In this document: one piece after another, positions 1 to 10,578 of the stretch
Position numbering within the stretch: the first letter of the stretch is position 1
Layout of the letters: every line of letters begins with the position of its first letter
From: Mesorhizobium sp.
GTDB taxonomy: Bacteria > Pseudomonadota > Alphaproteobacteria > Rhizobiales > Rhizobiaceae
Assembly (NCBI GenBank): GCA_019509685.1
Contig: JAEKLU010000277.1
Location: 1-12,735, forward strand
Reading direction: 5' to 3'
DNA: 12,735 nt
The notes under the pieces: generated by a model
Told to the model about the DNA's origin: nothing
Database searches by the model: none
Seen by the model: the letters and a program-made list of their open reading frames with translations, nothing else
Translations under genes and position numbers: made by a program

Positions 1-547
1 CCAGTCGCTGAAGACGACCACCGTCTATGTCACCCATGATCAGTTGGAGGCGATGACGCTCGCAGATCGCATCGTGCTTCTCAAGGACGGCGTCATCGCC
101 CAGATCGGCTCGCCTGCGGAAATCTATCGTCGACCCGGAAATCTGTTCGTGGCCGGCTTCATCGGCACGCCGAACATGAATTTTGTCGAGGTGACGGTCA
201 CCCATGCCCGAAACAGTTGGATGCTAACGGGTGCTGGCACCGTGCTTTCGATGGACGGCTCGGATTTCCATCTCCACGATGGCGACCGCGCCGTCCTCGG
301 CATCCGGCCCCCAGACCTGAAAATGGCCGGCGCCGGCGCGGCCAACATACTGCAAGGCACCGCCGACCTTATCGAATTCCACGGCAATGACGCGCTGGTG
401 ACATTTGGCTCCGGGGGCAAGGAGGTCAGCGCCCTGGTGCCGGCCCGCGAGTGCCCGGCGCTGCGCGCGCCTGTCCGCTACACCTTCGATGAGGAAAGCA
501 TCCACCTCCTCGACGCAACGACCGGCCTGTCGCTGCGCAAGCCATAG
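1..547 (+). CDS. ABC sugar importer ATP-binding subunit, C-terminal part (5' end outside window)
   Basis: This is the last 181 residues of a MalK/UgpC/SmoK-type ATPase that would power a carbohydrate ABC importer from the cytoplasmic face. The reading frame is open from the first bases (codons begin at base 2). The H-loop ([11 protein letters not shown]) appears at once, followed by the family's conserved stretch with GSPAEIY and [13 protein letters not shown], then a TOBE-type regulatory domain to the TAG stop. Walker A, the signature motif and Walker B would lie left of the window. One oddity is LGIRPP where most relatives have a Glu after the RP of the TOBE motif. The gene belongs to a plus-strand operon that runs into the polyol operon tail to tail, with one base between the two stop codons. 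Its substrate cannot be told from this fragment. The family call is secure. Confidence 0.93.
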   Translation, partial: QSLKTTTVYVTHDQLEAMTLADRIVLLKDGVIAQIGSPAEIYRRPGNLFVAGFIGTPNMNFVEVTVTHARNSWMLTGAGTVLSMDGSDFHLHDGDRAVLGIRPPDLKMAGAGAANILQGTADLIEFHGNDALVTFGSGGKEVSALVPARECPALRAPVRYTFDEESIHLLDATTGLSLRKP

Positions 548-548
548 A

Positions 549-2135
549 CTAACTGATCGCGTCGAGCATCCGCCGCTGGCGGTGCATTTCGAGGAAAATG
601 CGGTAGTCGCGGTCGAAGCGAGCGCCGGCGGCCTTGTTGGGCGCGCGCGTCTTGCCGCCTTGCTGCATGGCAACGCAAGCCGCGTTGAGGTCGGGATAAA
701 GCCCTGCGGCGGTGGCCGCCACCATGCCGGTGCCGAGCAGCACCGCTTCGTCGGCCAGCGGCTCGACCACGGTGCAGCCGGTGGCGTCGGCATAGAGTTC
801 CATCAGCAGCGGGTTCTTGGTGTGGCCGCCGGTGACATGCAGCGTGTCGATTAGATAGCCGTTCTCGTTCAGCGCATCGAGCACATGGCGCACGCCGAGC
901 GCGATGCCGACGGCGGTGCGCCAGTAGAGCTTGCAAAGACTGTCGAAGGAGGCGTCCAGCGTCAGGCCGCTGATGACGCCGACGGCATGCGGATCGGCGA
1001 GCGGCGAGCGGTTGCCGTGGAAATCCGGCAGCACATGCAACCTGGCCGCCAACGCGTCGCCGTCCTCGGCGCGCAATTCGGCGACACGGCCTGCAATCTT
1101 CATATGCATGGCCGCATCCGGCTCGCCGCCGGCGCCGTGCCAGCGGATGATGTGGTCGAGCAAGGCGCCGGTGGCCGACTGGCCGCCTTCCGCAAGCCAG
1201 AGCTTCGGCAACGCCGCGCCGTAATATGGGCCCCAGACGCCGGCGAAGGGTTGCGGATCGGGCGACATCGCCATGACGCAGGACGAGGTGCCGGCAATCA
1301 GCGCCAGGTGCCGGCTGATATCCTGCTGGTCGCCGGCAAAGCCGCCGAGAACGCCGAGCGCGCCGGCATAGGCGTCGATAACGCCGGCGCCGACCCGGCA
1401 TTTTTCGGTCAAACCGAGATCGGCGGCCGCCTCGGCCGTCAACGGACCGATATTGGTCCCGACCGCGCTGGCCTTCTCGGGCAGATTGCCGTGCGCGAAC
1501 AGGTCGTCCAGGCCAACGAGGTCGAAGAAATCGCGACGCCAGCTCGTTTCTTCATGCGCGAGATAGGTCCATTTCGCCGTCAGCGTGCATTGCGAGCGGG
1601 CGAGCGAGCCTGATGCCTTCCAGGTCAGGAAATCGGCGAGATCGAATAGATAGCCGGCTTCATTCCACGTCTTCGGCAGGTTCCGCTTCAGCCACATCAG
1701 CTTCGGCGTCGCCATTTCCGGCGACATGACGCCGCCGATATAGTCGAGCACGACATGGCCGCTTGCCGTGCATTCATCGGCTTCGGCGATGGCGCGATGG
1801 TCGAGCCAGACGACGGTGTCCCAGCGCTTCTCGCCGGTGACGGAGGCGCTGAGCTGGTCGCCGTTCCCGTCGCGCACGACGAGCGAACAGGTGGCGTCGA
1901 AGGAGATGCCGGCAATGCTGTCGGCGGCGATGCCGGATTTTTGCAGGGCGCCGCGCACGGCCTTGCACACGGCCGACCAGATATCTTCCGAATCGTGCTC
2001 GGCGTGATCGGGCTTAGGCTGGTGCATGGCGATCGGGTGATCGGCCCGGCCGAGCAGGTTGCCGGCAGAGTCGAGAATGCCCGCGCGAGCGCTCCCGGTG
2101 CCGACATCGACCGCGCAAACGAAACTCTTCGTCAA
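549..2135 (-). CDS. FGGY-family pentulose kinase, D-ribulokinase-like
   Basis: A 528-residue cytoplasmic kinase of the FGGY family, normal in length, which phosphorylates a ketopentose or polyol with ATP. The N-terminal phosphate motif DVGTGSARAG is at residues 10-19, TCSLV at 82-86, WLDHRA at 110-115, the likely catalytic Asp254 in GVIDAYAG, AGTSS at 281-285, and the adenosine-binding VTGGHTKNP near 434-442. TCSLV is the signature associated with the D-ribulokinase branch (human FGGY, yeast Ydr109c), so D-ribulose is the first guess rather than D-xylulose or L-ribulose. The start is a TTG that overlaps the stop of the preceding HAD gene (TTGA, 4 bases). It is the last gene of the smo operon, and no terminator is visible before the convergent gene. 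The family is certain; the substrate is inferred. Confidence 0.93.
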   Translation of the reverse strand: MTKSFVCAVDVGTGSARAGILDSAGNLLGRADHPIAMHQPKPDHAEHDSEDIWSAVCKAVRGALQKSGIAADSIAGISFDATCSLVVRDGNGDQLSASVTGEKRWDTVVWLDHRAIAEADECTASGHVVLDYIGGVMSPEMATPKLMWLKRNLPKTWNEAGYLFDLADFLTWKASGSLARSQCTLTAKWTYLAHEETSWRRDFFDLVGLDDLFAHGNLPEKASAVGTNIGPLTAEAAADLGLTEKCRVGAGVIDAYAGALGVLGGFAGDQQDISRHLALIAGTSSCVMAMSPDPQPFAGVWGPYYGAALPKLWLAEGGQSATGALLDHIIRWHGAGGEPDAAMHMKIAGRVAELRAEDGDALAARLHVLPDFHGNRSPLADPHAVGVISGLTLDASFDSLCKLYWRTAVGIALGVRHVLDALNENGYLIDTLHVTGGHTKNPLLMELYADATGCTVVEPLADEAVLLGTGMVAATAAGLYPDLNAACVAMQQGGKTRAPNKAAGARFDRDYRIFLEMHRQRRMLDAIS

Positions 2136-2815
2136 GATGCTTTTTCTCTCGCTCCCAGGTCTGCAATCAGATCGGGCAATTGCAGCATGTCAGCGAATAT
2201 AAAGTCCGGTTCGGTCGACGCAAGCCGCGCTTTCAAGCCGGGATTGCCGGCATGCGAACCGCCAGTAAAGGCAAAGACGCGCATGCCCGCGGCACGCGCG
2301 GCCGCGACGCCTGCGGGGCTGTCCTCGATGACCAGGCAATCGCGCGGATGCGCGCGCATCGAGGCGGCGGCGTGCAGGAAAAGATCGGGCGCCGGCTTGC
2401 CGCGCTGAACCATGGTGGCGCTGAACAGATGCGGCTCCAGGAACGGAAGCAGGCCTGTGACGTCAAGCGCGTAGCGGATGCGCTCCAGCGTTCCAGACGA
2501 GGCGACACAAACGGGCAGGCCGAGCTTCGGCAAGGTTTCCGTGATGCCCGGGATCGGCTTCAGTTCCTCGCGGAACCTGCGCATCAAGTCGACGCGCATG
2601 GCGGTCAGATGCTGGTCGCTGATCTCTATGCCGAAATCGCGGCCGAGGATCTCGCGCACGCTTTTCATGCTCTTGCCGAGAAAATGCTCGTAGGCGGCAT
2701 CCTCGCTGACGGCGCCGCCTGCGCGCTCGATCATGCCGAGCAGCGCCGATACCGAGAGTGCTTCGCTGTCGACCAGAACGCCGTCGCAGTCGAAGATGAC
2801 CAGTTGCGGCGTCAT
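2132..2815 (-). CDS. HAD-superfamily (subfamily IA) sugar-phosphatase-like hydrolase
   Basis: A 227-residue cytoplasmic HAD hydrolase with all four motifs. Motif I is FDCDGVLVDS, with nucleophile Asp9 and acid/base Asp11. Motif II is VASSGT with Ser106/107. Motif III is Lys140 in QRGKPAPD. Motif IV is Glu164-Asp165 in VIEDSPAG. The alpha-helical cap between motifs I and II fits small phosphosugar substrates (beta-phosphoglucomutase/phosphoglycolate phosphatase-like group). It starts 20 bases after the dehydrogenase gene and overlaps the kinase gene by 4 bases, so it is probably translationally coupled. Its place between a polyol dehydrogenase and a pentulose kinase suggests that it acts on a sugar phosphate of this pathway, or removes side products of the kinase; this is inference. 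A mutase role is less likely but cannot be excluded. The family call is secure and the substrate unknown. Confidence 0.9.
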   Translation of the reverse strand: MTPQLVIFDCDGVLVDSEALSVSALLGMIERAGGAVSEDAAYEHFLGKSMKSVREILGRDFGIEISDQHLTAMRVDLMRRFREELKPIPGITETLPKLGLPVCVASSGTLERIRYALDVTGLLPFLEPHLFSATMVQRGKPAPDLFLHAAASMRAHPRDCLVIEDSPAGVAAARAAGMRVFAFTGGSHAGNPGLKARLASTEPDFIFADMLQLPDLIADLGAREKAS

Positions 2816-2835
2816 GGCTGTTGCTTCCGGTACTT

Positions 2836-4314
<1,479 letters not shown>

Positions 4315-4374
4315 CTCATATACCCTTTGGCCGACCTGCAGCCCGACTGTTTTGCCTCCTTGGGTGAGCGAGGA

Positions 4375-4413
4375 TGAGGGACAGCATCCGGTGTTCCAGC
4401 GTGCTGTCCCTCA
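4375..4413 (-). repeat. perfect 12-bp hairpin in the smoK-mtlK gap
   Basis: TGAGGGACAGCA (4375-4386) and its exact reverse complement (4402-4413) flank a 15-base loop. In the operon transcript this is a strong stem-loop upstream of mtlK. No T-run follows, so mRNA stabilisation, processing or a repeat remnant is more likely than a classical terminator. Confidence 0.7.
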
Positions 4414-4423
4414 CCTGCCCCGC

Positions 4424-4455
4424 GGCGTCTTCTCCGGAGGAAAGAGAGAAGCGCC
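4424..4455 (-). repeat. imperfect hairpin (bulged) in the smoK-mtlK gap
   Basis: GGCGTCTTCTC (4424-4434) pairs with GAGAAGCGCC (4446-4455), with one bulged T and an 11-base loop. It is the middle one of three stem-loops in this gap. Confidence 0.5.
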
Positions 4456-4496
4456 TTCCCCCTCAACTGATCGTCTTCAGCTCGTCTCGATACCGT

Positions 4497-4518
4497 GCGC
4501 CGATCCGGTGATCGGCGC
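4497..4518 (-). repeat. perfect 8-bp hairpin just downstream of smoK
   Basis: GCGCCGAT (4497-4504) and ATCGGCGC (4511-4518) form a GC-rich stem with a 6-base loop, starting 17 bases after the smoK stop codon. No T-run follows in the minus-strand transcript. It is a candidate 3'-end stabiliser or partial terminator separating the transporter genes from the catabolic genes. Confidence 0.6.
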
Positions 4519-4535
4519 CGCGTTCCCTTTCAACC

Positions 4536-5540
<1,005 letters not shown>

Positions 5541-5579
5541 GGTTTCCTCCCGGGGATTTCGTCGGCCGTTTGCGGTCTT

Positions 5580-6404
5580 CTACTTCACGGCGCCAAAGGT
5601 CAGGCCGCGCACCAGCTGCTTCTGGCTGAACCAGCCCATGATCAGGATCGGCGCGATGGCCAGCGTCGAGGCCGCCGAAAGCTTGGCCCAGAACAGGCCT
5701 TGCGGGCTGGAGAAGGAACTGATGAAGGCGGTGAGGGGTGCGGCGTTGGTGGTGGTGAGCCGGATCGTCCAGAACGCTTCGTTCCAGGCCAGGATGATGT
5801 TCAACAGCATGGTCGAGGCGATGCCCGGCACCGCCATGGGTGTCAGCACATAGATGATCTCGTTCCACAGCGACGCGCCATCCATGCGTGCCGCTTCCAG
5901 GATCTCGCCGGGGATTTCGCGGAAGTAGGTGTAGAGCATCCAGACCACGATCGGCAGGTTGATCAGCATCAGCATGACCATCAGGCCGATGCGGCTGTCG
6001 AGCAGTCCGAGATTGCGGAAGATCAGGTAGATCGGGAACAGCACGGCGACCGCCGGCATCATCTTGGTGGACAGCATCCACATCAGGATGTCCTTGGTCC
6101 GCTTGGTCGGCGAGAAGGCCATCGACCATGCCGCCGGAATGGCGACGAGCAGGGCCAGGATGGTCGAGCCGACGGAGAGCAGCACCGAGTTCAGGAAGAA
6201 CTTGAAGTAGCCGCTCTGCGCCTGGACCTCCGAATAGCTCTCGAAGGTTCCCGATGGGATCAGGTTGAAGCCCTGGATCGCCTCCTGTTCAGACTTGAAC
6301 GAGGTGATGATCGTGTAAAGGATCGGAAAGAAGATCAGCAGGGCGACGATCCAGGCCGCGGCCGTGGCAATGGTCTTGTGCTGGGTGGTGACTGCGCGTG
6401 CCAT
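5580..6404 (-). CDS. smoG: polyol ABC transporter permease SmoG
   Basis: A 274-residue inner-membrane permease of the MalG type, one half of the channel for polyol import. About six hydrophobic helices are visible (near residues 13-34, 70-95, 108-130, 138-160, 192-210 and 243-260). The cytoplasmic EAA loop that docks with the ATPase begins at residue 170 (EAARMDGASLWNEI), with the expected Gly and a Pro at 189. GGAGG precedes the ATG. The gap to smoF is only 11 bases, so the two permeases are surely co-transcribed. Length and helix pattern are normal for the family. Confidence 0.94.
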   Translation of the reverse strand: MARAVTTQHKTIATAAAWIVALLIFFPILYTIITSFKSEQEAIQGFNLIPSGTFESYSEVQAQSGYFKFFLNSVLLSVGSTILALLVAIPAAWSMAFSPTKRTKDILMWMLSTKMMPAVAVLFPIYLIFRNLGLLDSRIGLMVMLMLINLPIVVWMLYTYFREIPGEILEAARMDGASLWNEIIYVLTPMAVPGIASTMLLNIILAWNEAFWTIRLTTTNAAPLTAFISSFSSPQGLFWAKLSAASTLAIAPILIMGWFSQKQLVRGLTFGAVK

Positions 6405-6415
6405 CTTGTCCTCCC

Positions 6416-7288
6416 TTACTTGTCCAGGTTCTTGCCGACGGCGCGCATGGCGAAGAAGGCAACGATGTTGGCGAGAATGACGGCGATGACACCGCCAGCG
6501 GATGCCTGGCCGATTTTGAACTCCAGCAGCGCCTTCTGGTAGACGAGGAAGGGCAGGTTGGTGGAGGCATAGCCCGGGCCGCCATTGGTGGTGACCAGGA
6601 TCTCGGCATAGACCGAGAGCAGGAAGATGGTCTGGATCAGGATGACGACGGTAATGGCGCGCGACATGTGCGGCAGCGTCAAATACCAGAAGCGGCTGAG
6701 GAAGCCGGCGCCGTCCATCTCGGCCGCCTCCTTCTGCTCGCCGTCAAGCGACTGCAGCGAGGTCAGCAGGATCAGCGTTGCGAAGGGCAGCCACTGCCAG
6801 GCCACGATGATGATGATTGCGGTGAGCGGATATTGCCCGAACCAGTCGATCGGTTGCAGGCCGAAGAAGCGCGCAATATCGGCAAAGACGCCGTATTGCG
6901 GGTGCATGATCATGTTCTTCCAGACCAGTGCGGCGACCGGTGGCATGACGAAGAACGGTGAGATCACCAGGATGCGCACGATGCCCTGGCCCCACATCGG
7001 CTGGTCGATGAGCATCGCCAAAAGGATGCCGCCGACCACGGTGATGACCAGCACGCTGACGACGATGGTAAGCGTGTTGAGGATCGACTGCAGGAAGGCA
7101 GGGTTGGAATAGAACAGCGCGTAGTTGGAGAAGCCGACGAAGCCGTCGCGCATCGGGTTCAGCGGATTGTACTGCTGGAACGAGAACCACAGCGTGAAGG
7201 CCAGCGGCACGATCATCCAGACAAACAGCAGCACCACGGATGGGGCCATCATGAAACGGGCAAGCGAACGGGTTTGCTGAGTAGCCAT
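6416..7288 (-). CDS. smoF: polyol ABC transporter permease SmoF
   Basis: A 290-residue inner-membrane permease of the MalF type (compact form without a large periplasmic domain), partner of SmoG. Hydrophobic helices lie near residues 14-36, 70-93, 105-124, 154-177, 210-232 and 262-282. The EAA loop is at 187 onward (KEAAEMDGAGFLSRF), ending in TLP. A longer reading starting at GTG 7297 is possible, but the Shine-Dalgarno GGGAGG (7298-7303) would then touch the start codon. The ATG at 7288 has 9 bases of spacing and is preferred. It follows smoE after a 144-base gap with a strong hairpin, a common arrangement that lets the binding protein be made in excess of the membrane parts. Confidence 0.93.
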   Translation of the reverse strand: MATQQTRSLARFMMAPSVVLLFVWMIVPLAFTLWFSFQQYNPLNPMRDGFVGFSNYALFYSNPAFLQSILNTLTIVVSVLVITVVGGILLAMLIDQPMWGQGIVRILVISPFFVMPPVAALVWKNMIMHPQYGVFADIARFFGLQPIDWFGQYPLTAIIIIVAWQWLPFATLILLTSLQSLDGEQKEAAEMDGAGFLSRFWYLTLPHMSRAITVVILIQTIFLLSVYAEILVTTNGGPGYASTNLPFLVYQKALLEFKIGQASAGGVIAVILANIVAFFAMRAVGKNLDK

Positions 7289-7297
7289 GACGGTCAC

Positions 7298-7303
7298 CCT
7301 CCC
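7298..7303 (-). promoter_or_regulatory. smoF ribosome binding site deciding the ATG start
   Basis: GGGAGG on the minus strand lies 9 bases before the ATG at 7288 and directly abuts the in-frame GTG at 7297. The spacing favours the ATG. Confidence 0.75.
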
Positions 7304-7357
7304 AAGGTCAGCCAGGTTTTGTAGAACTGTGCCAGAATTTTCCCGATTTTGAAAAGT

Positions 7358-7385
7358 GGCCGCCCGAACTGGGTTTCGGGCGGCC
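7358..7385 (-). terminator. smoE-smoF intercistronic hairpin, likely partial terminator or mRNA stabiliser
   Basis: GGCCGCCCGAA (7358-7368) and TTCGGGCGGCC (7375-7385) form a perfect 11-bp GC-rich stem with a 6-base loop. On the minus strand the stem is followed after two bases by TTTT, the only T-run after any hairpin in this operon. It lies 47 bases after the smoE stop. A leaky terminator or 3'-end protector would give more binding protein than permease, as known for malE-malF; that role is inferred. Confidence 0.65.
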
Positions 7386-7432
7386 CCTTGCCGGTCATGA
7401 TACGCGACCGGCTTTCGGCACCGGGAGGAGCC

Positions 7433-8743
<1,311 letters not shown>

Positions 8744-8762
8744 GAATTCCTCCCATAAACCA

Positions 8763-8801
8763 AAGTGAGCATTTGCCTTGGCTATGGGCAATTACTCACT
8801 T
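8763..8801. promoter_or_regulatory. 39-bp dyad at the smoE promoter, candidate operator
   Basis: AAGTGAG-cat-TTGCC (8763-8777) and GGCAA-tta-CTCACTT (8787-8801) are mirror-symmetric about base 8782, matching in 12 of 15 positions per arm. The dyad covers the proposed -10 box and the expected transcription start of smoE, where a repressor would block initiation. TGAGCA-like half-sites are typical of SorC/DeoR-type sugar regulators, and such a regulator is encoded at 10600-11559. The link is inferred. Confidence 0.6.
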
Positions 8802-8818
8802 GATATGAATTATGTCAA
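8791..8818 (-). promoter_or_regulatory. sigma-70-type promoter of the smo operon
   Basis: On the minus strand TTGACA (8818-8813) is followed after 16 bases by AGTAAT (8796-8791). The first is a perfect -35 box and the second a 4/6 -10 box. Transcription would start near 8784, leaving about 40 bases of leader before smoE. Confidence 0.5.
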
Positions 8819-8819
8819 G
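8799..8819. promoter_or_regulatory. imperfect dyad overlapping the smoE -35 box
   Basis: CTTGATAT and ATGTCAAG flank a 5-base centre, symmetric in 7 of 8 positions. The right arm contains the complement of the TTGACA box. It may be a second regulator site or chance. Confidence 0.35.
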
Positions 8820-8829
8820 GCGGAATCGA

Positions 8830-8844
8830 TGCTGCAATGCAGCA
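8830..8844. promoter_or_regulatory. perfect 7+1+7 dyad upstream of the smoE promoter
   Basis: TGCTGCA and TGCAGCA flank a single A at 8837. It lies about 50 bases upstream of the expected smoE start site, a usual place for an activator. No regulator is assigned. Confidence 0.4.
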
Positions 8845-8934
8845 CGACCGGACGATAAAGGCATTGGCCGGCAGGCGTCCGACACACGCGGTAACATGTC
8901 GGTGAAAAGCGGCCGCGAGAATCCGCCGCCGGCT

Positions 8935-9285
8935 TCATCCGTGCGGTGGATATCCGCCGATGCGAAACGCAAAGACCTGTCCGTCACGAAGCTGCTTGCC
9001 CACGCTCGACGTCTCGGTCACCCTGATCCAGTTGGGCTCGTCCTTGCGCAAGGTGACTTCGCGGTTGACGGCCAGCGCGGCAGCTTGGAAGGCGGTGAAC
9101 GCGCGCACCACATGGGTTGCCCGGACGGTGTCGTTTTCCATTTCCTCGACACGATAGGCTTTCATCGACCAGGCCACCTCGCGGATCAATCCTGATTCTC
9201 CGGCCGATTGATCCAAGGCGACTTGAGTCGCGGCAAGCGCGCGGCCGGTGCGGACGATGATGTCGACAGTGTTTTTCCAGGCCAT
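8935..9285 (-). CDS. small conserved-looking protein of unknown function
   Basis: I do not recognise this 116-residue protein. Codon use is strongly G/C-biased at third positions, like the neighbouring genes, which supports real coding. It has no signal peptide or membrane segment. It is mixed alpha/beta in look, with a helix-like middle (HVVRAFTAFQAAALAV) and charged segments on both sides. The ATG at 9285 has only a poor ribosome binding site. It starts 60 bases after the LysR gene on the same strand and may be co-transcribed with it. It ends before the smoE promoter region. It could be mis-started or unrelated to the polyol genes. Confidence 0.62.
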   Translation of the reverse strand: MAWKNTVDIIVRTGRALAATQVALDQSAGESGLIREVAWSMKAYRVEEMENDTVRATHVVRAFTAFQAAALAVNREVTLRKDEPNWIRVTETSSVGKQLRDGQVFAFRIGGYPPHG

Positions 9286-9345
9286 GGTTAACCGGAGCGT
9301 CGCCCCTTGAGCGCCAGCCGCCAGGAACTGCCGCGAGCCTGACGC

Positions 9346-10254
9346 CTAGCGGCAGGCGATCTCGGCCAGGATCCAGTCGCGAAAAGCGCGTATCTTGGGC
9401 ACATTACGGCGCGCCGTTGGATAGACCAGCCAATAAGCATGGCCATCGTCGCCGACGAAGTCGAAGGGTTGGATGAGGCGGCCGTCGGCCAGTTCGTTCT
9501 TGAACAGCGCCCTGGTGAGGATCGCCACGCCGTGGCCGGCGATCGCGGCATTCGCCTCATAGGCCTGCGCGCCCATGCTTGAGCCTGGCCGCCTGGCAAG
9601 ATCGTGCGCGTCCACGCCGGTGGCTTCGAACCACTGGGTCCACCAGATGTCGCCGGGGTCGAGGATCGGCAGGCGCAGAAGGTCCGCCGGTTCCTTGAGG
9701 CCACCGATGCTTGCGGCGAGCTTCGGGCTCAGCATCGGCGTGAAATCGGCGTCGAGCAATTTGTGCGCCTCCAGCCCCGGCCACTTGCCGCCGCCGGATC
9801 GGATCGCGAGATCGACATCTTCGCGGGCGAAGTCGGTCAGGCGGCTCGACGTGTCGAGCCGGACGGCAAGGGCCGGATGGGCGAGCTGGAACGCGCCCAG
9901 ATGCTGCGCCAGCCAATTCGATGCGAAGGTCAGCACCGTGGTGACGCATAGCAGCCCGTCGGCGCCGCCACGCGCCGCGGCATAGGCCTGGCCCAGAATG
10001 GCGAAGGCTTCGCTGACGGCGGGCGCCAGGCGCTGTCCGGGCTCGGTCAATTCGATCTGCCGTGGACGGCGCAGGAACAATGGCGCGCCGATGCGCTCCT
10101 CGAGCAGCTTGATCTGGTAGCTGGCGGCCGCCTGGGTCATGCCGAGCTCCTGCGCCGCCTTGGTGAAGGAAAGATGCCGGGCCACGGCCTCGAACACCTT
10201 GATCGCCTGCAGCGGCGGCAGCTGCGCGAGCTGCGGGGGGTTCAGATCAGGCAT
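9346..10254 (-). CDS. LysR-family transcriptional regulator, GcvA-like
   Basis: A 302-residue LysR-type DNA-binding regulator of normal length. The N-terminal winged helix-turn-helix spans about residues 15-73, with AIKVFEAVARHLSFTKAAQ, the recognition helix near TQAAASYQIKLLEERIG, and the wing PLFLRRPRQIELTEPG. The effector-binding domain follows (about 95-300), ending in GcvA-like YWLVYPTARRNVPKIRAFRDWI. AAGGAGG lies 4 bases before the ATG, and both are inside a small inverted repeat. The gene is divergent from a DUF1127 gene, a pairing often seen in Rhizobiales in which the LysR protein controls the small gene. Its effector cannot be told. It need not regulate the smo operon. Confidence 0.93.
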   Translation of the reverse strand: MPDLNPPQLAQLPPLQAIKVFEAVARHLSFTKAAQELGMTQAAASYQIKLLEERIGAPLFLRRPRQIELTEPGQRLAPAVSEAFAILGQAYAAARGGADGLLCVTTVLTFASNWLAQHLGAFQLAHPALAVRLDTSSRLTDFAREDVDLAIRSGGGKWPGLEAHKLLDADFTPMLSPKLAASIGGLKEPADLLRLPILDPGDIWWTQWFEATGVDAHDLARRPGSSMGAQAYEANAAIAGHGVAILTRALFKNELADGRLIQPFDFVGDDGHAYWLVYPTARRNVPKIRAFRDWILAEIACR

Positions 10255-10268
10255 AAGGCCTCCTTATG
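10252..10268 (-). promoter_or_regulatory. inverted repeat over the LysR gene's ribosome binding site and start codon
   Basis: CATAAGG and CCTTATG are exact reverse complements separated by 3 bases. In the mRNA the two arms contain part of the Shine-Dalgarno sequence and the AUG, so a short hairpin could mask translation initiation. The stem is short and its strength uncertain. Confidence 0.4.
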
Positions 10269-10363
10269 GGTCATGATCGAGGTTTGATTGGAAGCACGAA
10301 CCAGCCAACCCGATATTTGGGGTCGACGATCAATCCAATTCAAGCAGGTGGACGATCATGACC
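10269..10363. promoter_or_regulatory. divergent LysR/DUF1127 promoter region framed by an 11-bp inverted repeat
   Basis: GGTCATGATCG (10269-10279) and CGATCATGACC (10353-10363) are exact reverse complements at the two ends of the intergenic region; the second covers the DUF1127 start codon. Inside, TTGATTGG (10284-10291) and CCAATTCAA (10335-10343) are a looser second inverted pair. A plus-strand promoter TTGGAA/GATATT (10288-10293, 10312-10317, 18-base spacer) is weak. LysR binding sites probably lie here. Confidence 0.5.
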
Positions 10364-10543
10364 ACAGTACAGGAAAAGCTCGTTTCCAACGCGACGCCCA
10401 GCTGGTTTTCCCTGCTGGTGCGTGAGTTCTCGCGTCTTACCGGTCGCAGACGCAACCATGTCGACGTCCGCTACCTGTCGGAACACCTGCAGCGCGACAT
10501 CGGTTTTCTCGACGGCAACGATCCGCGCGGGCCCCGTCGATAG
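10358..10543 (+). CDS. DUF1127 (YjiS-like) small basic protein
   Basis: A 61-residue protein, typical in length for DUF1127 proteins of alphaproteobacteria. The C-terminal family motif is seen at 40-53 (LSEHLQRDIGFLDG), preceded by an Arg-rich segment (LTGRRRNHVDVR). Relatives have been linked to RNA binding, phosphate and carbon metabolism, and stress; no role can be assigned to this copy. An AGGTGGA lies upstream of the ATG. It is divergent from the LysR gene and converges on the SorC-type regulator gene 56 bases downstream. Confidence 0.88.
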   Translation: MTTVQEKLVSNATPSWFSLLVREFSRLTGRRRNHVDVRYLSEHLQRDIGFLDGNDPRGPRR

Positions 10544-10578
10544 GCGGATGTTGTTTTATCGGTGCGTTCGGCGGATAG

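Noticed and set aside
8796..8987. Minus-strand 63-codon open frame in the smoE promoter region
   Set aside because: It overlaps the end of the 116-residue gene and runs into the promoter dyads; no ribosome binding site.
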